Assembly (NCBI GenBank): GCA_964624075.1
Contig: CAZUWH010000009.1
Coordinates: 1 to 64,000, forward strand
From: CAZUWH01 sp964624075
Lineage (GTDB): Bacteria; Pseudomonadota; Alphaproteobacteria; Rhodospirillales; Rhodospirillaceae
Reading direction: 5' to 3'
Length of the DNA stretch: 64,000 bases
Below are positions 19,257 to 28,269 of this stretch, in pieces; within the stretch, counting starts at the first letter, position 1, and each line of letters begins with the position of its first letter. The notes beneath the pieces are model-generated. The model was not told where the DNA came from and did not search any database. It was given only the letters and a program-made list of their open reading frames with translations. A program made the translations under genes and the position numbers.

Positions 19257-20291
19257 TCACCACGAACCCGACGATACCGGTGCCCATAGCACATCCTCGA
19301 TGGTCCCCGCTCCTACCGCCAGCATGACCAGGCGGTCGATCCCAAGGGCGATGCCCGCGGCGACCGGCATATGGGCAAGTGCGTCCAGGAAATCCTCATC
19401 CACGGGCACGGTGGTGCCATACAGTCGCTGCCGGAGCGCGACATCATGGTGAAACCGCGCCCGCTGGACGGCGACATCGGTCAATTCCGAATAGGCGTTG
19501 GCCAACTCCACCCCACATGCGTACACCTCGAACCGTTCAGCCAGACGTGGGTCATCGGCCTTGCCGCGCGACAGGGCCGCAAGCGGCACCGGGTAATCAT
19601 AAAGAATGGCTGGTCTATCGTGGCCCAGGTGAGGCTCGATCCGTTCTAGCATGATGCGGAAGAATACGTCCTCCCAGCGGTCGGTGGAACGGTGCGGAAG
19701 CCCCGCCGCCGTTGCCAGAAGGGCTGGATCAGGATCGGCAGGATCGGTCAAAGTGGCGAGAAGGTCGATGCCGGCCAGCCTGGCGAACGCTTCGGCGACC
19801 GACAGGCGCTGCCAGGGGATATGCGGATTGCACAGCCGGTTTCGCCAAGTGAAAGCCGGATACCCAGCTGCTGTCATGACTTCCCGCAATAAGGACTCAC
19901 AATCATCCATAAGCACGCTGTAATCTGCATCAGCCCTGTACCATTCCAGCATTGTGAACTCGGGATGGTGCAGGGGGGATCGCTCGCCATTGCGGTAGAC
20001 CCGTGCAATCTGAAAAATGCGGGGCAGACCGGCGGCCAGCAGCTTTTTCATGGTGAACTCGGGCGAGGTGTGGAGATAAAGGGTACGCTTAGCCTGTGCG
20101 AACGGCTCCACCAGTTCGGTGGCAAACACGGCGATATGAGGCTCAAGACCAGGCGAGATTTGCAGGGCCGGCGTCTCGACCTCAAGGAACCCCCGTTGGG
20201 TGAAGAAGGCACGCACGGCAGCCACCACGGCTGCCCGCCGTTCCAGGAAGCCGCGCCTTGCCGCGAACCGTTCAGGAGTCCACCAAGTCAT
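19257..20291 (-). CDS. epmA: elongation factor P--(R)-beta-lysine ligase EpmA
   Basis: EpmA (GenX/PoxA) is a class II lysyl-tRNA synthetase paralogue that attaches beta-lysine to elongation factor P. The 344-residue product has no N-terminal anticodon-binding domain, which separates it from LysS. It keeps the catalytic core: motif 2 in FQIARVYRNGERSPLHHPEFTMLEWYRA (about residues 100-127) and motif 3 in GIALGIDRLVMLAVGA. ATG 20291 gives MTWWTPERF. This ATG overlaps the start codon of divergent epmB within a single CATG. The efp gene is not in this window. Confidence 0.95.
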   Translation of the reverse strand: MTWWTPERFAARRGFLERRAAVVAAVRAFFTQRGFLEVETPALQISPGLEPHIAVFATELVEPFAQAKRTLYLHTSPEFTMKKLLAAGLPRIFQIARVYRNGERSPLHHPEFTMLEWYRADADYSVLMDDCESLLREVMTAAGYPAFTWRNRLCNPHIPWQRLSVAEAFARLAGIDLLATLTDPADPDPALLATAAGLPHRSTDRWEDVFFRIMLERIEPHLGHDRPAILYDYPVPLAALSRGKADDPRLAERFEVYACGVELANAYSELTDVAVQRARFHHDVALRQRLYGTTVPVDEDFLDALAHMPVAAGIALGIDRLVMLAVGAGTIEDVLWAPVSSGSW

Positions 20292-21288
20292 GAGCTCTTT
20301 TCTCCGTCCTGTCAGACAACCGGTCGTCCTTACGCCGTACCTAGCTGAACGCATCTCGGCGAGTCCGGCTCTTGCCCGCCAGTTTACACCAAGCCCGGAA
20401 GAAGGCATCATCACGCCTGCGGAACGGGCCGATCCCATCGGAGACGGCACGCATATGCCTGTCAGAGGCATCGTGCATCGCTATCCCGACCGGGTACTGC
20501 TGACACCGCATTTTGCCTGTGCAGCCTATTGCCGGTTCTGTTTCCGGCGTGAGCGGGTAGGCCAGCCGGGGGAGGCGCTAACCCCGGCCGAACTCGAGAA
20601 CGCGCTTGCCTACATCCGTGCCCGCTCCGCCATCTGGGAAGTGATCCTGACCGGCGGTGATCCGCTGATGCTGGCACCGGAACGGCTGCAGGGCCTGCTG
20701 GCGGCCCTTGCAGACATCCCGCATCTGGGCGTGATCCGTCTTCATACCCGCCTGCCGGTGTCCGATCCCAGGCGGATGTCGAGGCGGCTGATTGCCGCCC
20801 TTGCCACCATCGACGCTCAAGCTGTAGAGGAGGACACGAGCCGGGATAAGGCTCTTTATGTGGTGCTGCATTGCAATCATATCGATGAACTGGGGCCGGA
20901 AACCACCGCGGCGTGCCGCGCCATTGTACGAGGGGGCATCCCAATGCTGGCACAGACCGTGCTTCTGAAAGGGATCAACGACACACCCGAGGCCCTGACG
21001 GCGCTGTTCCGGGCCCTGGTCCGGCGACGTATCAAGCCCTACTACCTGCATCATGGCGACCTTGCTCGTGGAACCAGCCATTTCCGGACGACGCTGGCCG
21101 AAGGCCAGGCCTTGATGCGCGTCCTGCGTGGCGACCTCTCTGGCCTGTGCCAGCCGACCTATGTGCTTGATATCCCAGGTGGCCATGGCAAGGTGCCAGT
21201 TGGTCCCTGTTACGTGCATGGCGAACCGGCAGTGGAAATGAAGGTAGAAGATCCTACCGGGAAACGTCACCGTTATCCGCCTCTCTGA
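20290..21288 (+). CDS. epmB: EF-P beta-lysylation protein EpmB (KamA-like)
   Basis: EpmB is a radical SAM, PLP-dependent lysine 2,3-aminomutase that makes (R)-beta-lysine for EpmA. The 332-residue product has the cluster motif in HFACAAYCRFCFRRERVG (CxxxCxxC, at about residue 80), ILTGGDPLML, HTRLPVSDPRRM, and the PLP/lysine region QTVLLKGIND and YYLHHGDLARGTSHFR. It is shorter than clostridial KamA at the C-terminus, as expected for EpmB. ATG 20290 gives MSSFLRPVRQ; the frame is open 30 codons upstream inside epmA antisense. Confidence 0.95.
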   Translation: MSSFLRPVRQPVVLTPYLAERISASPALARQFTPSPEEGIITPAERADPIGDGTHMPVRGIVHRYPDRVLLTPHFACAAYCRFCFRRERVGQPGEALTPAELENALAYIRARSAIWEVILTGGDPLMLAPERLQGLLAALADIPHLGVIRLHTRLPVSDPRRMSRRLIAALATIDAQAVEEDTSRDKALYVVLHCNHIDELGPETTAACRAIVRGGIPMLAQTVLLKGINDTPEALTALFRALVRRRIKPYYLHHGDLARGTSHFRTTLAEGQALMRVLRGDLSGLCQPTYVLDIPGGHGKVPVGPCYVHGEPAVEMKVEDPTGKRHRYPPL

Positions 21289-22011
21289 GATGCCATTGCG
21301 GTCGTGATTCACCGAATTTGTGCATAAAAGGGAGGATTACGATGGCCTGAACCCCTTCCACGAGCGAAAAACTAACGGGAGCGCGCTGCGTTACACAGGC
21401 GACATGACAGATAAGGAGTATGCGCGCATTGTTCTTCTGCGGACGCCGCTACACGCTGGGCAAACGAAGCCAGCGGACCACCCTCAGATACGCTGCGTAC
21501 CCTGCCTCGTCGAAAAAGCGCTGCTAAAACTCACGCATGGAACGCGGACAATCAGCCATGGTCACCCTTTAGGACAGCAGATATCTCTATTTCACTCTAT
21601 CATGCCGCCCCACAAGACGTCACGGTATCTTGTAGAGCCGGACGTATGGGGACAAGCCTTTCGACGGTAACCGTTCACATCACCTCCTCACGAAATCAGC
21701 TTCTTTCCGTCGCCCACGCGCAAACATTGGTCTATATTTGGGTAGGCGCGTTGCTAGGCCACAATATACTGCGCCATCCAACCATGGATTCCCGCTTTCG
21801 CGGGAATGACGGAGGGGGATGTATCCGGCTACCCATCGCGAGTCTGGCTATTAAACAGGCTGAAACGGAATCTTCCCTTTCCTCCGATGGCCCAGGTTGA
21901 AAGGTGTGGCGGCATGGTGTCAAACTCGCTAAGTGTTTTATGATGCGTTGGGCAGTTCTCGGCAAGACGAGAGAAGTGCAATGTCATCCCCGGCCATAAT
22001 CCGGAGGGAGC
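21289..22011. other. gene-poor spacer between epmB and methyltransferase
   Basis: This 723-base stretch has no convincing gene. A 116-codon frame (21320-21670, plus strand) contains MTDKEYARIVLL, which resembles the start of some IS5-type transposases, but the similarity stops after about ten residues, so a transposase relic is only a guess. Half of repeat family A lies at 21783-21812. A GGAGGGAG ribosome-binding site for the next gene is at the right edge. Confidence 0.5.
21783..21812. repeat. repeat family A, half copy
   Basis: ATTCCCGCTTTCGCGGGAATGACG forms one compact hairpin with arms ATTCCCGC and GCGGGAAT. It matches the right-hand end of the longer elements at 11239 and 39982, so this is a partial copy or a solo end. 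Confidence 0.8.
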
Positions 22012-22878
22012 ATGAGACCTGATCGTCCCTTTCAACACGAAGGAAACGGCACTCTGGGGCCACAGACGCAGGGAGTATTTTCGCGACTCGCTCCCAGCTA
22101 TGAGCGCATGGCTGTCCTGGAGCGGGCAACCGGCGAACGCCTGCTTGACATGTTGGCGGTCGGGCCGCGCGATTTCGTTCTTGATCTCGGCTGCGGCCCC
22201 GGTCATCTGACCCGTCGCATCCGTATCCGCACCAATGGCAAACTGGTGGGTGTGGATGCCTCGGCAGGCATGATCGCACAGGCGCGCTGGCATGCCCACG
22301 GCAGCGGGATCATCTTCCAGGTCAAGATGGCTGAGGAACTGGATTTTGACCGCAACTTCAATGTCATCTTCTGCAATTCGGCCTTGCAGTGGTTTGCCAG
22401 TCCCGGCCGAGTGGTGGATGGTTGTTACCGCGCCCTGCGGCGTGGCGGCTGGTTGGGGGTCCAGGCACCGGCGACTCGCCAGTGGTGCTCGCTGGTCCGT
22501 GACGTTATGGCCAGAGCGGCCATCGATTCGCGGACGAGCGACGATTTCAGGGGCTTTCGCGATCCCCTGTTCTTCATGGCTACGGTCGAGGAGTATGCGG
22601 CGCTGTTCAATGGCAGTGGTTTCGACGTTCACGATGCCTGGATCGAACGGGAAACCACACGTCACAGACCAGAGGAAGCGCTTGATCTGTTGCAGGCCAT
22701 GGCGGGAGCGGCGCTGTTCAATCCGGCTTGCTATGAGAATGGCGCCACGAACAGCTTCCTTGCCAATCTGGAGGCTGTGGCCCGTGACACCGTCCTTGCC
22801 GGGAGGGAGGGAGACGGCCTGGTCGAGGTCAACATGCATCGACTCTATCTTTTGGCCATCAAGCCGCTGCTGGCCTGA
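22012..22878 (+). CDS. class I SAM-dependent methyltransferase (BioC/UbiE-like)
   Basis: The 288-residue protein has the class I methyltransferase core: motif I FVLDLGCGPGHLTRRI at about 56-71, the acidic loop GVDASAGMIAQA, and NVIFCNSALQWFASPGRVV at about 116-134. The last resembles BioC and trans-aconitate methyltransferase (AQWFxxP). The substrate cannot be told from sequence. A strong ribosome-binding site (GGAGGGAG) precedes ATG 22012. No biotin gene is next to it, so I do not call it bioC. Confidence 0.85.
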   Translation: MRPDRPFQHEGNGTLGPQTQGVFSRLAPSYERMAVLERATGERLLDMLAVGPRDFVLDLGCGPGHLTRRIRIRTNGKLVGVDASAGMIAQARWHAHGSGIIFQVKMAEELDFDRNFNVIFCNSALQWFASPGRVVDGCYRALRRGGWLGVQAPATRQWCSLVRDVMARAAIDSRTSDDFRGFRDPLFFMATVEEYAALFNGSGFDVHDAWIERETTRHRPEEALDLLQAMAGAALFNPACYENGATNSFLANLEAVARDTVLAGREGDGLVEVNMHRLYLLAIKPLLA

Positions 22879-22885
22879 GAGTGGC

Positions 22886-23284
22886 TCACTTTGGAGCTTC
22901 GGGAGAGGAGGGCGTGTCGCAGCGGTGCAGGGCGACGGCGATGGTCCGGGTGAGATGCCCCGGGTCGCAGGGTTTGCGCAGGATGGCAACGACGCCAGTC
23001 TCCTGGGCGGGGTCGTCAGTTTCCGTTGCGCTAGTCAACAGGATCGACGGCGCACCGAACCCCTGATAGATTGCGCGTATCGCTGTCATTCCGTCGCTCC
23101 CACCTGCCAGCCGGACATCCATGAGGAGCAGGGCGGGGTGCGGGCGTGTGACCAGTCGAATCTCCTCCGCGGCGGAGGTGGCGATTCCGCAAATATCGTG
23201 ACCTGTTCCGGTGAGAAACATTTCCAGGGACAACGCCACCAGGTTTTCGTCTTCGGCGATCAGCAGGCGTGGCTTCCGTTGCAT
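22886..23284 (-). CDS. single-domain response regulator receiver protein
   Basis: This 132-residue protein is almost only a receiver domain. It begins LLIAEDENLVALSLEMFL (acidic pair), has the phosphorylation site in ALLLMDVRLAGGSDG (Asp at about 56), the conserved Thr/Ser in LLTSATET, and Lys in ILRKPCDPGHL. There is no output domain, so it may act as a phosphate shuttle or bind a target protein. Its kinase is not adjacent. It converges with the methyltransferase, with stop codons seven bases apart. Confidence 0.9.
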   Translation of the reverse strand: MQRKPRLLIAEDENLVALSLEMFLTGTGHDICGIATSAAEEIRLVTRPHPALLLMDVRLAGGSDGMTAIRAIYQGFGAPSILLTSATETDDPAQETGVVAILRKPCDPGHLTRTIAVALHRCDTPSSPEAPK

Positions 23285-23705
23285 CGGTCCATTCCAGGCG
23301 TTGCCTTCTCCACCTTCCCCTGAGCTCTCTTTACCTTCTTTCCGTTGGCGATGTATACAGCGAAACGGTTCTTTTCAAGATCATAGTTCTCATCATTCTC
23401 AACGGTTTGGCGGAAGGTTCCAGACATAAACATATACATCTTTATCTGGATCCGCGTGGTTGCGTGACCGTAGCAGGTCGTCCTTGAATATTCATTCGCC
23501 GCCGATCATGGGGCTGACCAGGCTCTAGCGTGACATGATGTCTTCTCGGAGGGCGACGTAGACAGAATTCTGCAGATTGTGTCTGCGACATGGTGGATCG
23601 GTTAGGTCATGGAGCTGTCTATCGTCCAGAAATGTCCGGAAAACAACACTGAACCTACTTCATGACCATGGACACGATTGGATCTCATCCGCTACCTTCC
23701 CGTAG
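23285..23705. other. spacer upstream of receiver gene and hyp remnants
   Basis: About 420 bases in which I see no gene. The right part (about 23620-23705) probably held the lost N-terminus of hypA, because the hypA frame runs back to a TAG at 23703 with no recognisable MHE start. Confidence 0.5.
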
Positions 23706-23999
23706 TTTCCCGCCGCTGAGCCATTCAGCCGTGTGCATCGCATCTGCCTGGAAATCGGCCCGTTTGCAGGTGTTACCATCGATGCCTTGCGATTCGGTTT
23801 CGGTGTCGTGATGCGTGGTTCGCTCGCCGAAAGTGCAATTCTTGAGGCTATTAAAACACTTGGGCAGGCCTGGTGCATCGCGTGCTCTGGAACCTTTCCG
23901 ATTGGTGCGTGTTTGGGGGCGTGCCCTGTCTGCGGTTTACACCCCTTGCAGGTGGTTGGCGGCGAGGAGTTGCGGATCAAGGAACTGGAGATCACCTGA
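23706..23999 (+). pseudogene. hypA: hydrogenase nickel chaperone HypA, 5' decayed
   Basis: HypA inserts nickel into [NiFe]-hydrogenase with HypB. The open part reads FSRVHRICLEIGPFAGVTID and then LRFGFGVVMRGSLAESAILE, both characteristic of HypA. A zinc loop follows with CxxC pairs CIAC and CPVC and the ending GGEELRIKELEIT. A TAG at 23703 in this frame and no start with the nickel-binding MHE sequence mean the N-terminal third is destroyed. hypB begins two bases after its TGA, the normal operon order. Confidence 0.88.
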
Positions 24000-24000
24000 A

Positions 24001-24842
24001 ATGTGCAGTGTCTGCGGCTGCGGTCATGGAGAGATCCAGGGTGGGGAGCATGGGCGCGAAGACCACCTCTCGCATGATTTGGGCGCCTATCGCACGGGTC
24101 ATCGCCATGGCGAAAGGCATCGCCGCGGTCTGGCGGGCCTTTCGGTGCCCGGTGTGAGTCGGCGACGGACGATCCGGCTCGAACAGGACATCCTTGCCAA
24201 GAACAATGCGTTCGCAGCCGCCAACCGGCGGTTCTTCCGCGACCACGCTATCCTGGCGCTCAACCTTGTTTCCAGTCCCGGCGCGGGCAAGACTTCGCTC
24301 CTCGTCCGCACCATCGCGGCGTTTCGTCATCCCGTCTTCGTCATCGAGGGCAACCAGCAGACTTCAACCGATGCCGAACGGATCCAGGCGACGGGAAGCC
24401 CCCGCCATCCAGATCAATACCGGCAAGGGCTGCCATCTTGATGGCCACATGGTCGATCATACCGTGTAGCGTCTTTCCCCCTCGCATGATAGCGTCGTGT
24501 TCATCGAGAATGTTGAACCTGGTCTGTCCGATAGCCTTTGGCCTTGGCGAGGCGCACAGGATTGTCGTTCTGTCGGTGACGAAGGGCGAGGACAAGCCGC
24601 GCAAATATCCCGACATGTTTGCGGCTTCCGACCTGGTCCTCGTCAACAAGATCTTTCTTCTGCCGCACCTCGATTTCGATATCGGCGCAGCGCTCGCCAA
24701 TGTCTACGCGGTCAATCCGGCTGCGAAGGTTCTGGAATTCTCCGCGCATACCGGTGAAGGCTTGTCCGCCTGGCTGGCTTGGATCGATGCAGCCTGTGAC
24801 GCCGTCAGCGCCGGTCATGTGAAGGCGATGACAGCAGAATAG
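24001..24842 (+). pseudogene. hypB: hydrogenase nickel GTPase HypB, frameshifted
   Basis: The start MCSVCGCGHGE is the high-affinity metal-binding N-terminus of HypB. The GTPase part follows: LEQDILAKNNAFAAANRRFF, NLVSSPGAGKTSLL (Walker A) and FVIEGNQQTSTDAERI. The frame is lost near 24395 after ERIQATG. Pieces of the next segment (AIQINTGKGCHLDGHMV) read in another frame. After damage at 24460-24520 the C-terminal half resumes with LVCPIAFGLGEAHRIVVLSV, KYPDMFAASDLVLVNKIFLL and the end at 24842. At least two frameshifts abolish the product. Confidence 0.92.
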
Positions 24843-24856
24843 GCAAGGGTGCGGTC

Positions 24857-25020
24857 ATGTATCTGGCGATTCCGGCCAAGGTCATCCGCCCGTGCTGCCG
24901 ATCCGGCCCGTTCCTGACCATCTGATGGAATTCTGCGGCGGTCATATCCATGCCGTTCTCCGCCGGTACAGAGGGGGAAAGCCTGTCCGTACCCCTCCTT
25001 CCACATTTACCCACAAAGGC
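24857..25020 (+). pseudogene. remnant of hypC fused to remnant of hypD
   Basis: ATG 24857 opens MYLAIPAKVI, which is the start of HypC (MCLAIPAKV) except that the essential Cys2 is Tyr. After about 12 residues a different frame gives DHLMEFCGGHIHAVLRRY, which matches the conserved MEFCGGHTHAI segment of HypD. So the end of hypC and the start of hypD are deleted, and the rest of hypD is gone; a family A repeat follows at 25070. This is the tail of the hypA-hypB-hypC-hypD operon. Confidence 0.75.
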
Positions 25021-25069
25021 GGCAGAGGGCTGATTGTACCACCGGCATCATTTGGACACCGCGAAAGAT

Positions 25070-25162
25070 CGTCATTCCCGCGCAGGTTGGCATCCACAAG
25101 GTACTGACAAGCGTGGATTCCCACCCCCGCCTGCGCGAGGACAGGCTTTCGCGGGAATGACG
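25070..25162. repeat. inverted repeat element, family A, copy 2
   Basis: It begins CGTCATTCCCGCGCAGG and ends TTTCGCGGGAATGACG, with an inner pair of further arms (CCCGCCTGCGCGAGGACAGG region). It lies directly after the hypC/hypD remnant and may mark the deletion end. Confidence 0.8.
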
Positions 25163-25353
25163 GGATGTAAATAATTCGAGGTGTTCGTTTGATCTGGCGA
25201 GTGCGGAGCCGTTGGATTGGGCAACCCCCGGCGCGTTCCTTCCCCCGATTGGTCCCCGAGACGGGACTGGCGCCGGGGTTTCTTGTAGGTAACTCCTCGA
25301 CGATCCAGACTAGTTACCGGTCGGTGATCATAGTAAAGATCACTATTGTTGTC

Positions 25354-25860
25354 CTAACGAATGATCATTTCAATATTTAGTGGCAGGACCTCCAGAACGA
25401 CATCGGCTTCTATGTAGTGATACACCTTTGAGGTGTGCTCCTTCCTATGGCCATCTGGCGGCGATTCCCCGACCTTGCGGCCATGATGAATAATGTCGCG
25501 TAGCGCTGCGAATAGCTTAAGTTTGTCAGGATTGCCGGAGAATGAAAATGATTCCTCATATCCACTGCTTGTAAACTTAACTCGCCCCAACGCAAGGCTC
25601 AACTCTGACCGTGTCGCCAGGCCATTGTTGTACAGCTCCCGCACTGCTGCCCGCAGCGTCTTTATATCCGCCCCGGCTGGTGCCAGTTTATCACTCCGTA
25701 ACGTGACCCACCGGCCCGCCCCCTACCAAATACTTTGCCCCCCTCGGCGCCTGCTTGAGGGTAGTGTTATCGGCGGTGTGGATGTCGAGATCCAGGGCTT
25801 CGATGGCCGCGGCCAGGGTGTATAGGGTGGTTTGCGACCATGTTGCCTCGGCGGTTCAAC
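25354..25860 (-). pseudogene. unrecognised gene remnant, possibly phage-derived
   Basis: On the minus strand an open frame of 96 codons (25644-25354) contains LATRSELSLALGRVKFTSSG, LFAALRDIIHHGRKV and VYHYIEADVVL. Upstream, frames WVTLRSDKLAPAGADIKTLR and TLYTLAAAIEALDLDIHTAD appear to be earlier parts of the same protein, separated by a shift near 25700-25720. The product stops soon after EADVVLEVLPLNI. I do not recognise the family with certainty. The last segment vaguely recalls nuclease-like C-terminal domains in phage polyvalent proteins, but this is weak. No start or complete frame remains. Confidence 0.4.
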
Positions 25861-26385
25861 GCAGACGCGACCTCTGGCCGCGTGGCAGACAGCTGGAAGC
25901 CGCCTCTCCTTGATTGGAAACCGTTCTGAAAAACTGACACATGAAAGAGGCCGGAGGTAACAGGTGATGATCGTTCTGATCATGAAGAACTGAAGGACGG
26001 GTTGTTCTAAGTAAGTCAGGCGATGACAGATTGTATGGTTATTTGCAAGTCTGTCCCAGTTGCAACTAGCAAGGTGATTTTCAGGTCGATTCCTGTCCAG
26101 TATGACTCTTGTAACTCTTATATGGTGATAAGCATAATGCCTGTTGTCTTGCGGAGAACAGTTTGTTAGAATGCTTTTAGCCGGCATGGCCGCATAGTGG
26201 CCACGGTGAGCGCCTGTGCGGAGAGGGAAGTGGTGGGCAAGGGAAGACGGTTTTGCTGTATCGCAGTAATTTTGTCGCATTTCTGTTTGCAGCGCACGAT
26301 GCCTGTTGCTAAATGAGAAGGGCAGGCGTTGAAAGTGTGGTTGGGCGTGTGCGAATGAAAAGAACGGAAACAAGGAATAAGGAAA

Positions 26386-28020
26386 GTGCAATTTGATCCT
26401 CTCAATCGAGGGCCACGCTTGTTCGGGGTGGCGTCGTTTCTGTTCGGGGGATCGCCGGAATCGGACATGAAGAGTGTGCTTGACCTGGTCCCTGCCCGTG
26501 TGGCGGTCATAGATGGCGGCGGCTGCATCCAGGTGGTCAATGCGGCATGGCGCACTGTCGCCTGGGGAAGGGGCGACTACGTCAGTCGGTCTTTTGAACG
26601 GGGGCTGAATTATCTTGATTTGTGTGCTTCAACGCAGGGGCGCAACGCTCCAACAGCATGGACGATCGCGCACGGGTTACGGACCGTTCTCAAAGGCAGC
26701 GCACCATCCTTTCAGGCTTTGCTCACCTGGTCCCTGGAGGAAGAGAGGCGGGATTTCATCTGTATGATCGTGCCGCTGGGCCACGAAAACAGAGGCTCTC
26801 CCAGCGGGGCGGTGGTTATGCATGTGGATGTCCCGGCAGAAGAGTATGCCAGGGCTGCAAGCGATGCTGGGGGGGAAAGGGAGGCAGGCGGGACAGCGGT
26901 CTTCAGCGTGCCATCGGTTGACACAATTCGTTCGGCAGGCAAGGTGATTGATTGGCTCCCCGCTATGGTAGGCTATGTCGATACCGACTTGGTGTGCCGC
27001 GCAGCCAATCGCTGTTATCAGGAATGGTTCGGCATTCCCGCTGCTGAGATCATCGGCATGCGCCTGCCGGACATGGCAGGCCAGCCCCTGTTCCAGCGCA
27101 TCGAAAGACACGTACAGCAGGCTCTGGCAGGCGAGGCCGTCTGTTTCGAAGACAGGTTCGAGATCCGTCCCGGTCAGCAGCGTTGGTTCCGGGCCACCTA
27201 TATTCCAGATCGCGGTCATGATGGTCAGGTGCGCGGCTTCTCCAGCATAGCCTATGACATCACGGCTATCAAGGAGATGGAATCACGGCAGGAGAAGGCC
27301 CACCACGCGGCCGAGCAGTGTCGTCGTGCCCATAGTGCCTTTCTTGAACATATAGATCATGAACTGAAGTCGCCTCTTGCCTCCATTGGCAGGTTTGCTG
27401 AGGCCCTGGCGACAGAGGTGTTCGGTCCTCTTGATGATCGATACCGTGAATACGCACGCGATATTCGTGATACTGCCTGCGATCTTGTGGGCTTGGTCAA
27501 CGATCTAGATGATCTGGCTCGTATCCAAGCCGGCCAGTTCCAGCTTGACGAAGAGCGTGTCGATCTCCGTATCCTCCTCACGAATGGTCTGGGACGGGCA
27601 GAGCAAATGGCACGCAAGGTTGGCATCCGGCTGCGACTGGCCATTCCTGCCCAGACCCCCAGCCTGTTCGCCGACAGGCGGCTAGTGCACCAGATGGCCC
27701 TCAACACGGTGACCACTGTCATCACCCTGGCTGCCGAAGGAGACACCGTGCATCTAGCCGTCCGGCAAGACAGCAATGGTCTGACCCTGACGGTTACCGA
27801 CACGGCAGTGCGGCTGGAGTCGGAGGTACTGGAACATCTGCTGGAACCGTTTGGTTACCATGATCGGCCTTGTCCGCCTGCTTCCCTGAGCACCGGTGTG
27901 GCTTTGCTTCTGGCCCATCATTACATGGACCTGCACGGGGGAACGTTGCAGTTGACAGGTGATCTACAATCTGGTATCAAAATCATTGCCTCTTTTCCCC
28001 GTGTGCGTGTGGTCACGTGA
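26386..28020 (+). CDS. PAS-domain sensor histidine kinase, degenerate ATPase domain
   Basis: The 544-residue protein has a PAS-like region at about 28-150 and a second PAS at about 190-290 (DWLPAMVGYVDTDLVCRAAN, with the PAC end FSSIAYDITAIKEME). A dimerisation/phosphoacceptor helix follows with FLEHIDHELKSPLASI (His at about 327), then a HATPase-like domain. In the latter the N-box is MALNTVTTVITLA (the second Asn is Thr) and the G1 box reads VTDTAVRLES instead of DxGxG; a Gly-rich end (HGGTLQLTGDLQSG) remains. No membrane segment is seen, so it is probably cytosolic. The start here is GTG; ATG 26467 is an alternative. Kinase activity is doubtful. Confidence 0.8.
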   Translation: MQFDPLNRGPRLFGVASFLFGGSPESDMKSVLDLVPARVAVIDGGGCIQVVNAAWRTVAWGRGDYVSRSFERGLNYLDLCASTQGRNAPTAWTIAHGLRTVLKGSAPSFQALLTWSLEEERRDFICMIVPLGHENRGSPSGAVVMHVDVPAEEYARAASDAGGEREAGGTAVFSVPSVDTIRSAGKVIDWLPAMVGYVDTDLVCRAANRCYQEWFGIPAAEIIGMRLPDMAGQPLFQRIERHVQQALAGEAVCFEDRFEIRPGQQRWFRATYIPDRGHDGQVRGFSSIAYDITAIKEMESRQEKAHHAAEQCRRAHSAFLEHIDHELKSPLASIGRFAEALATEVFGPLDDRYREYARDIRDTACDLVGLVNDLDDLARIQAGQFQLDEERVDLRILLTNGLGRAEQMARKVGIRLRLAIPAQTPSLFADRRLVHQMALNTVTTVITLAAEGDTVHLAVRQDSNGLTLTVTDTAVRLESEVLEHLLEPFGYHDRPCPPASLSTGVALLLAHHYMDLHGGTLQLTGDLQSGIKIIASFPRVRVVT

Positions 28021-28180
28021 CCTCTCCGGAAGGTTTTCAGACACTGTTGTTCCAGACGTTATCATGAACGTGTGGTCTCCGGTGATAGGGCCTGTGCCTG
28101 CGAAAGCCCTCTGTTGAGACACTCATCGTGGGACAATGGAGCCGTTTTCTCCAGACCAGGACACCATCCCTGCCCTATCT

Positions 28181-28199
28181 CTCCCCCGATCCAAGGGGG
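28181..28199. repeat. short palindrome, family B
   Basis: CTCCCCCGATCCAAGGGGG is a GC-rich hairpin. Related ones lie at 53871, 59781, 59918, 62866 and 46854. This copy is upstream of the permease gene. Confidence 0.6.
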
Positions 28200-28269
28200 T
28201 GGATTCTCAGAAGATGGCTACCCAGGAAGCGCCCGAATGAGGCGAGTCTGACTAAAGGAAAAGTAGGAC

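Noticed and set aside
21320..21670. Insertion-sequence transposase
   Set aside because: Only about ten residues resemble an IS5-type start; no catalytic residues or terminal repeats were found.
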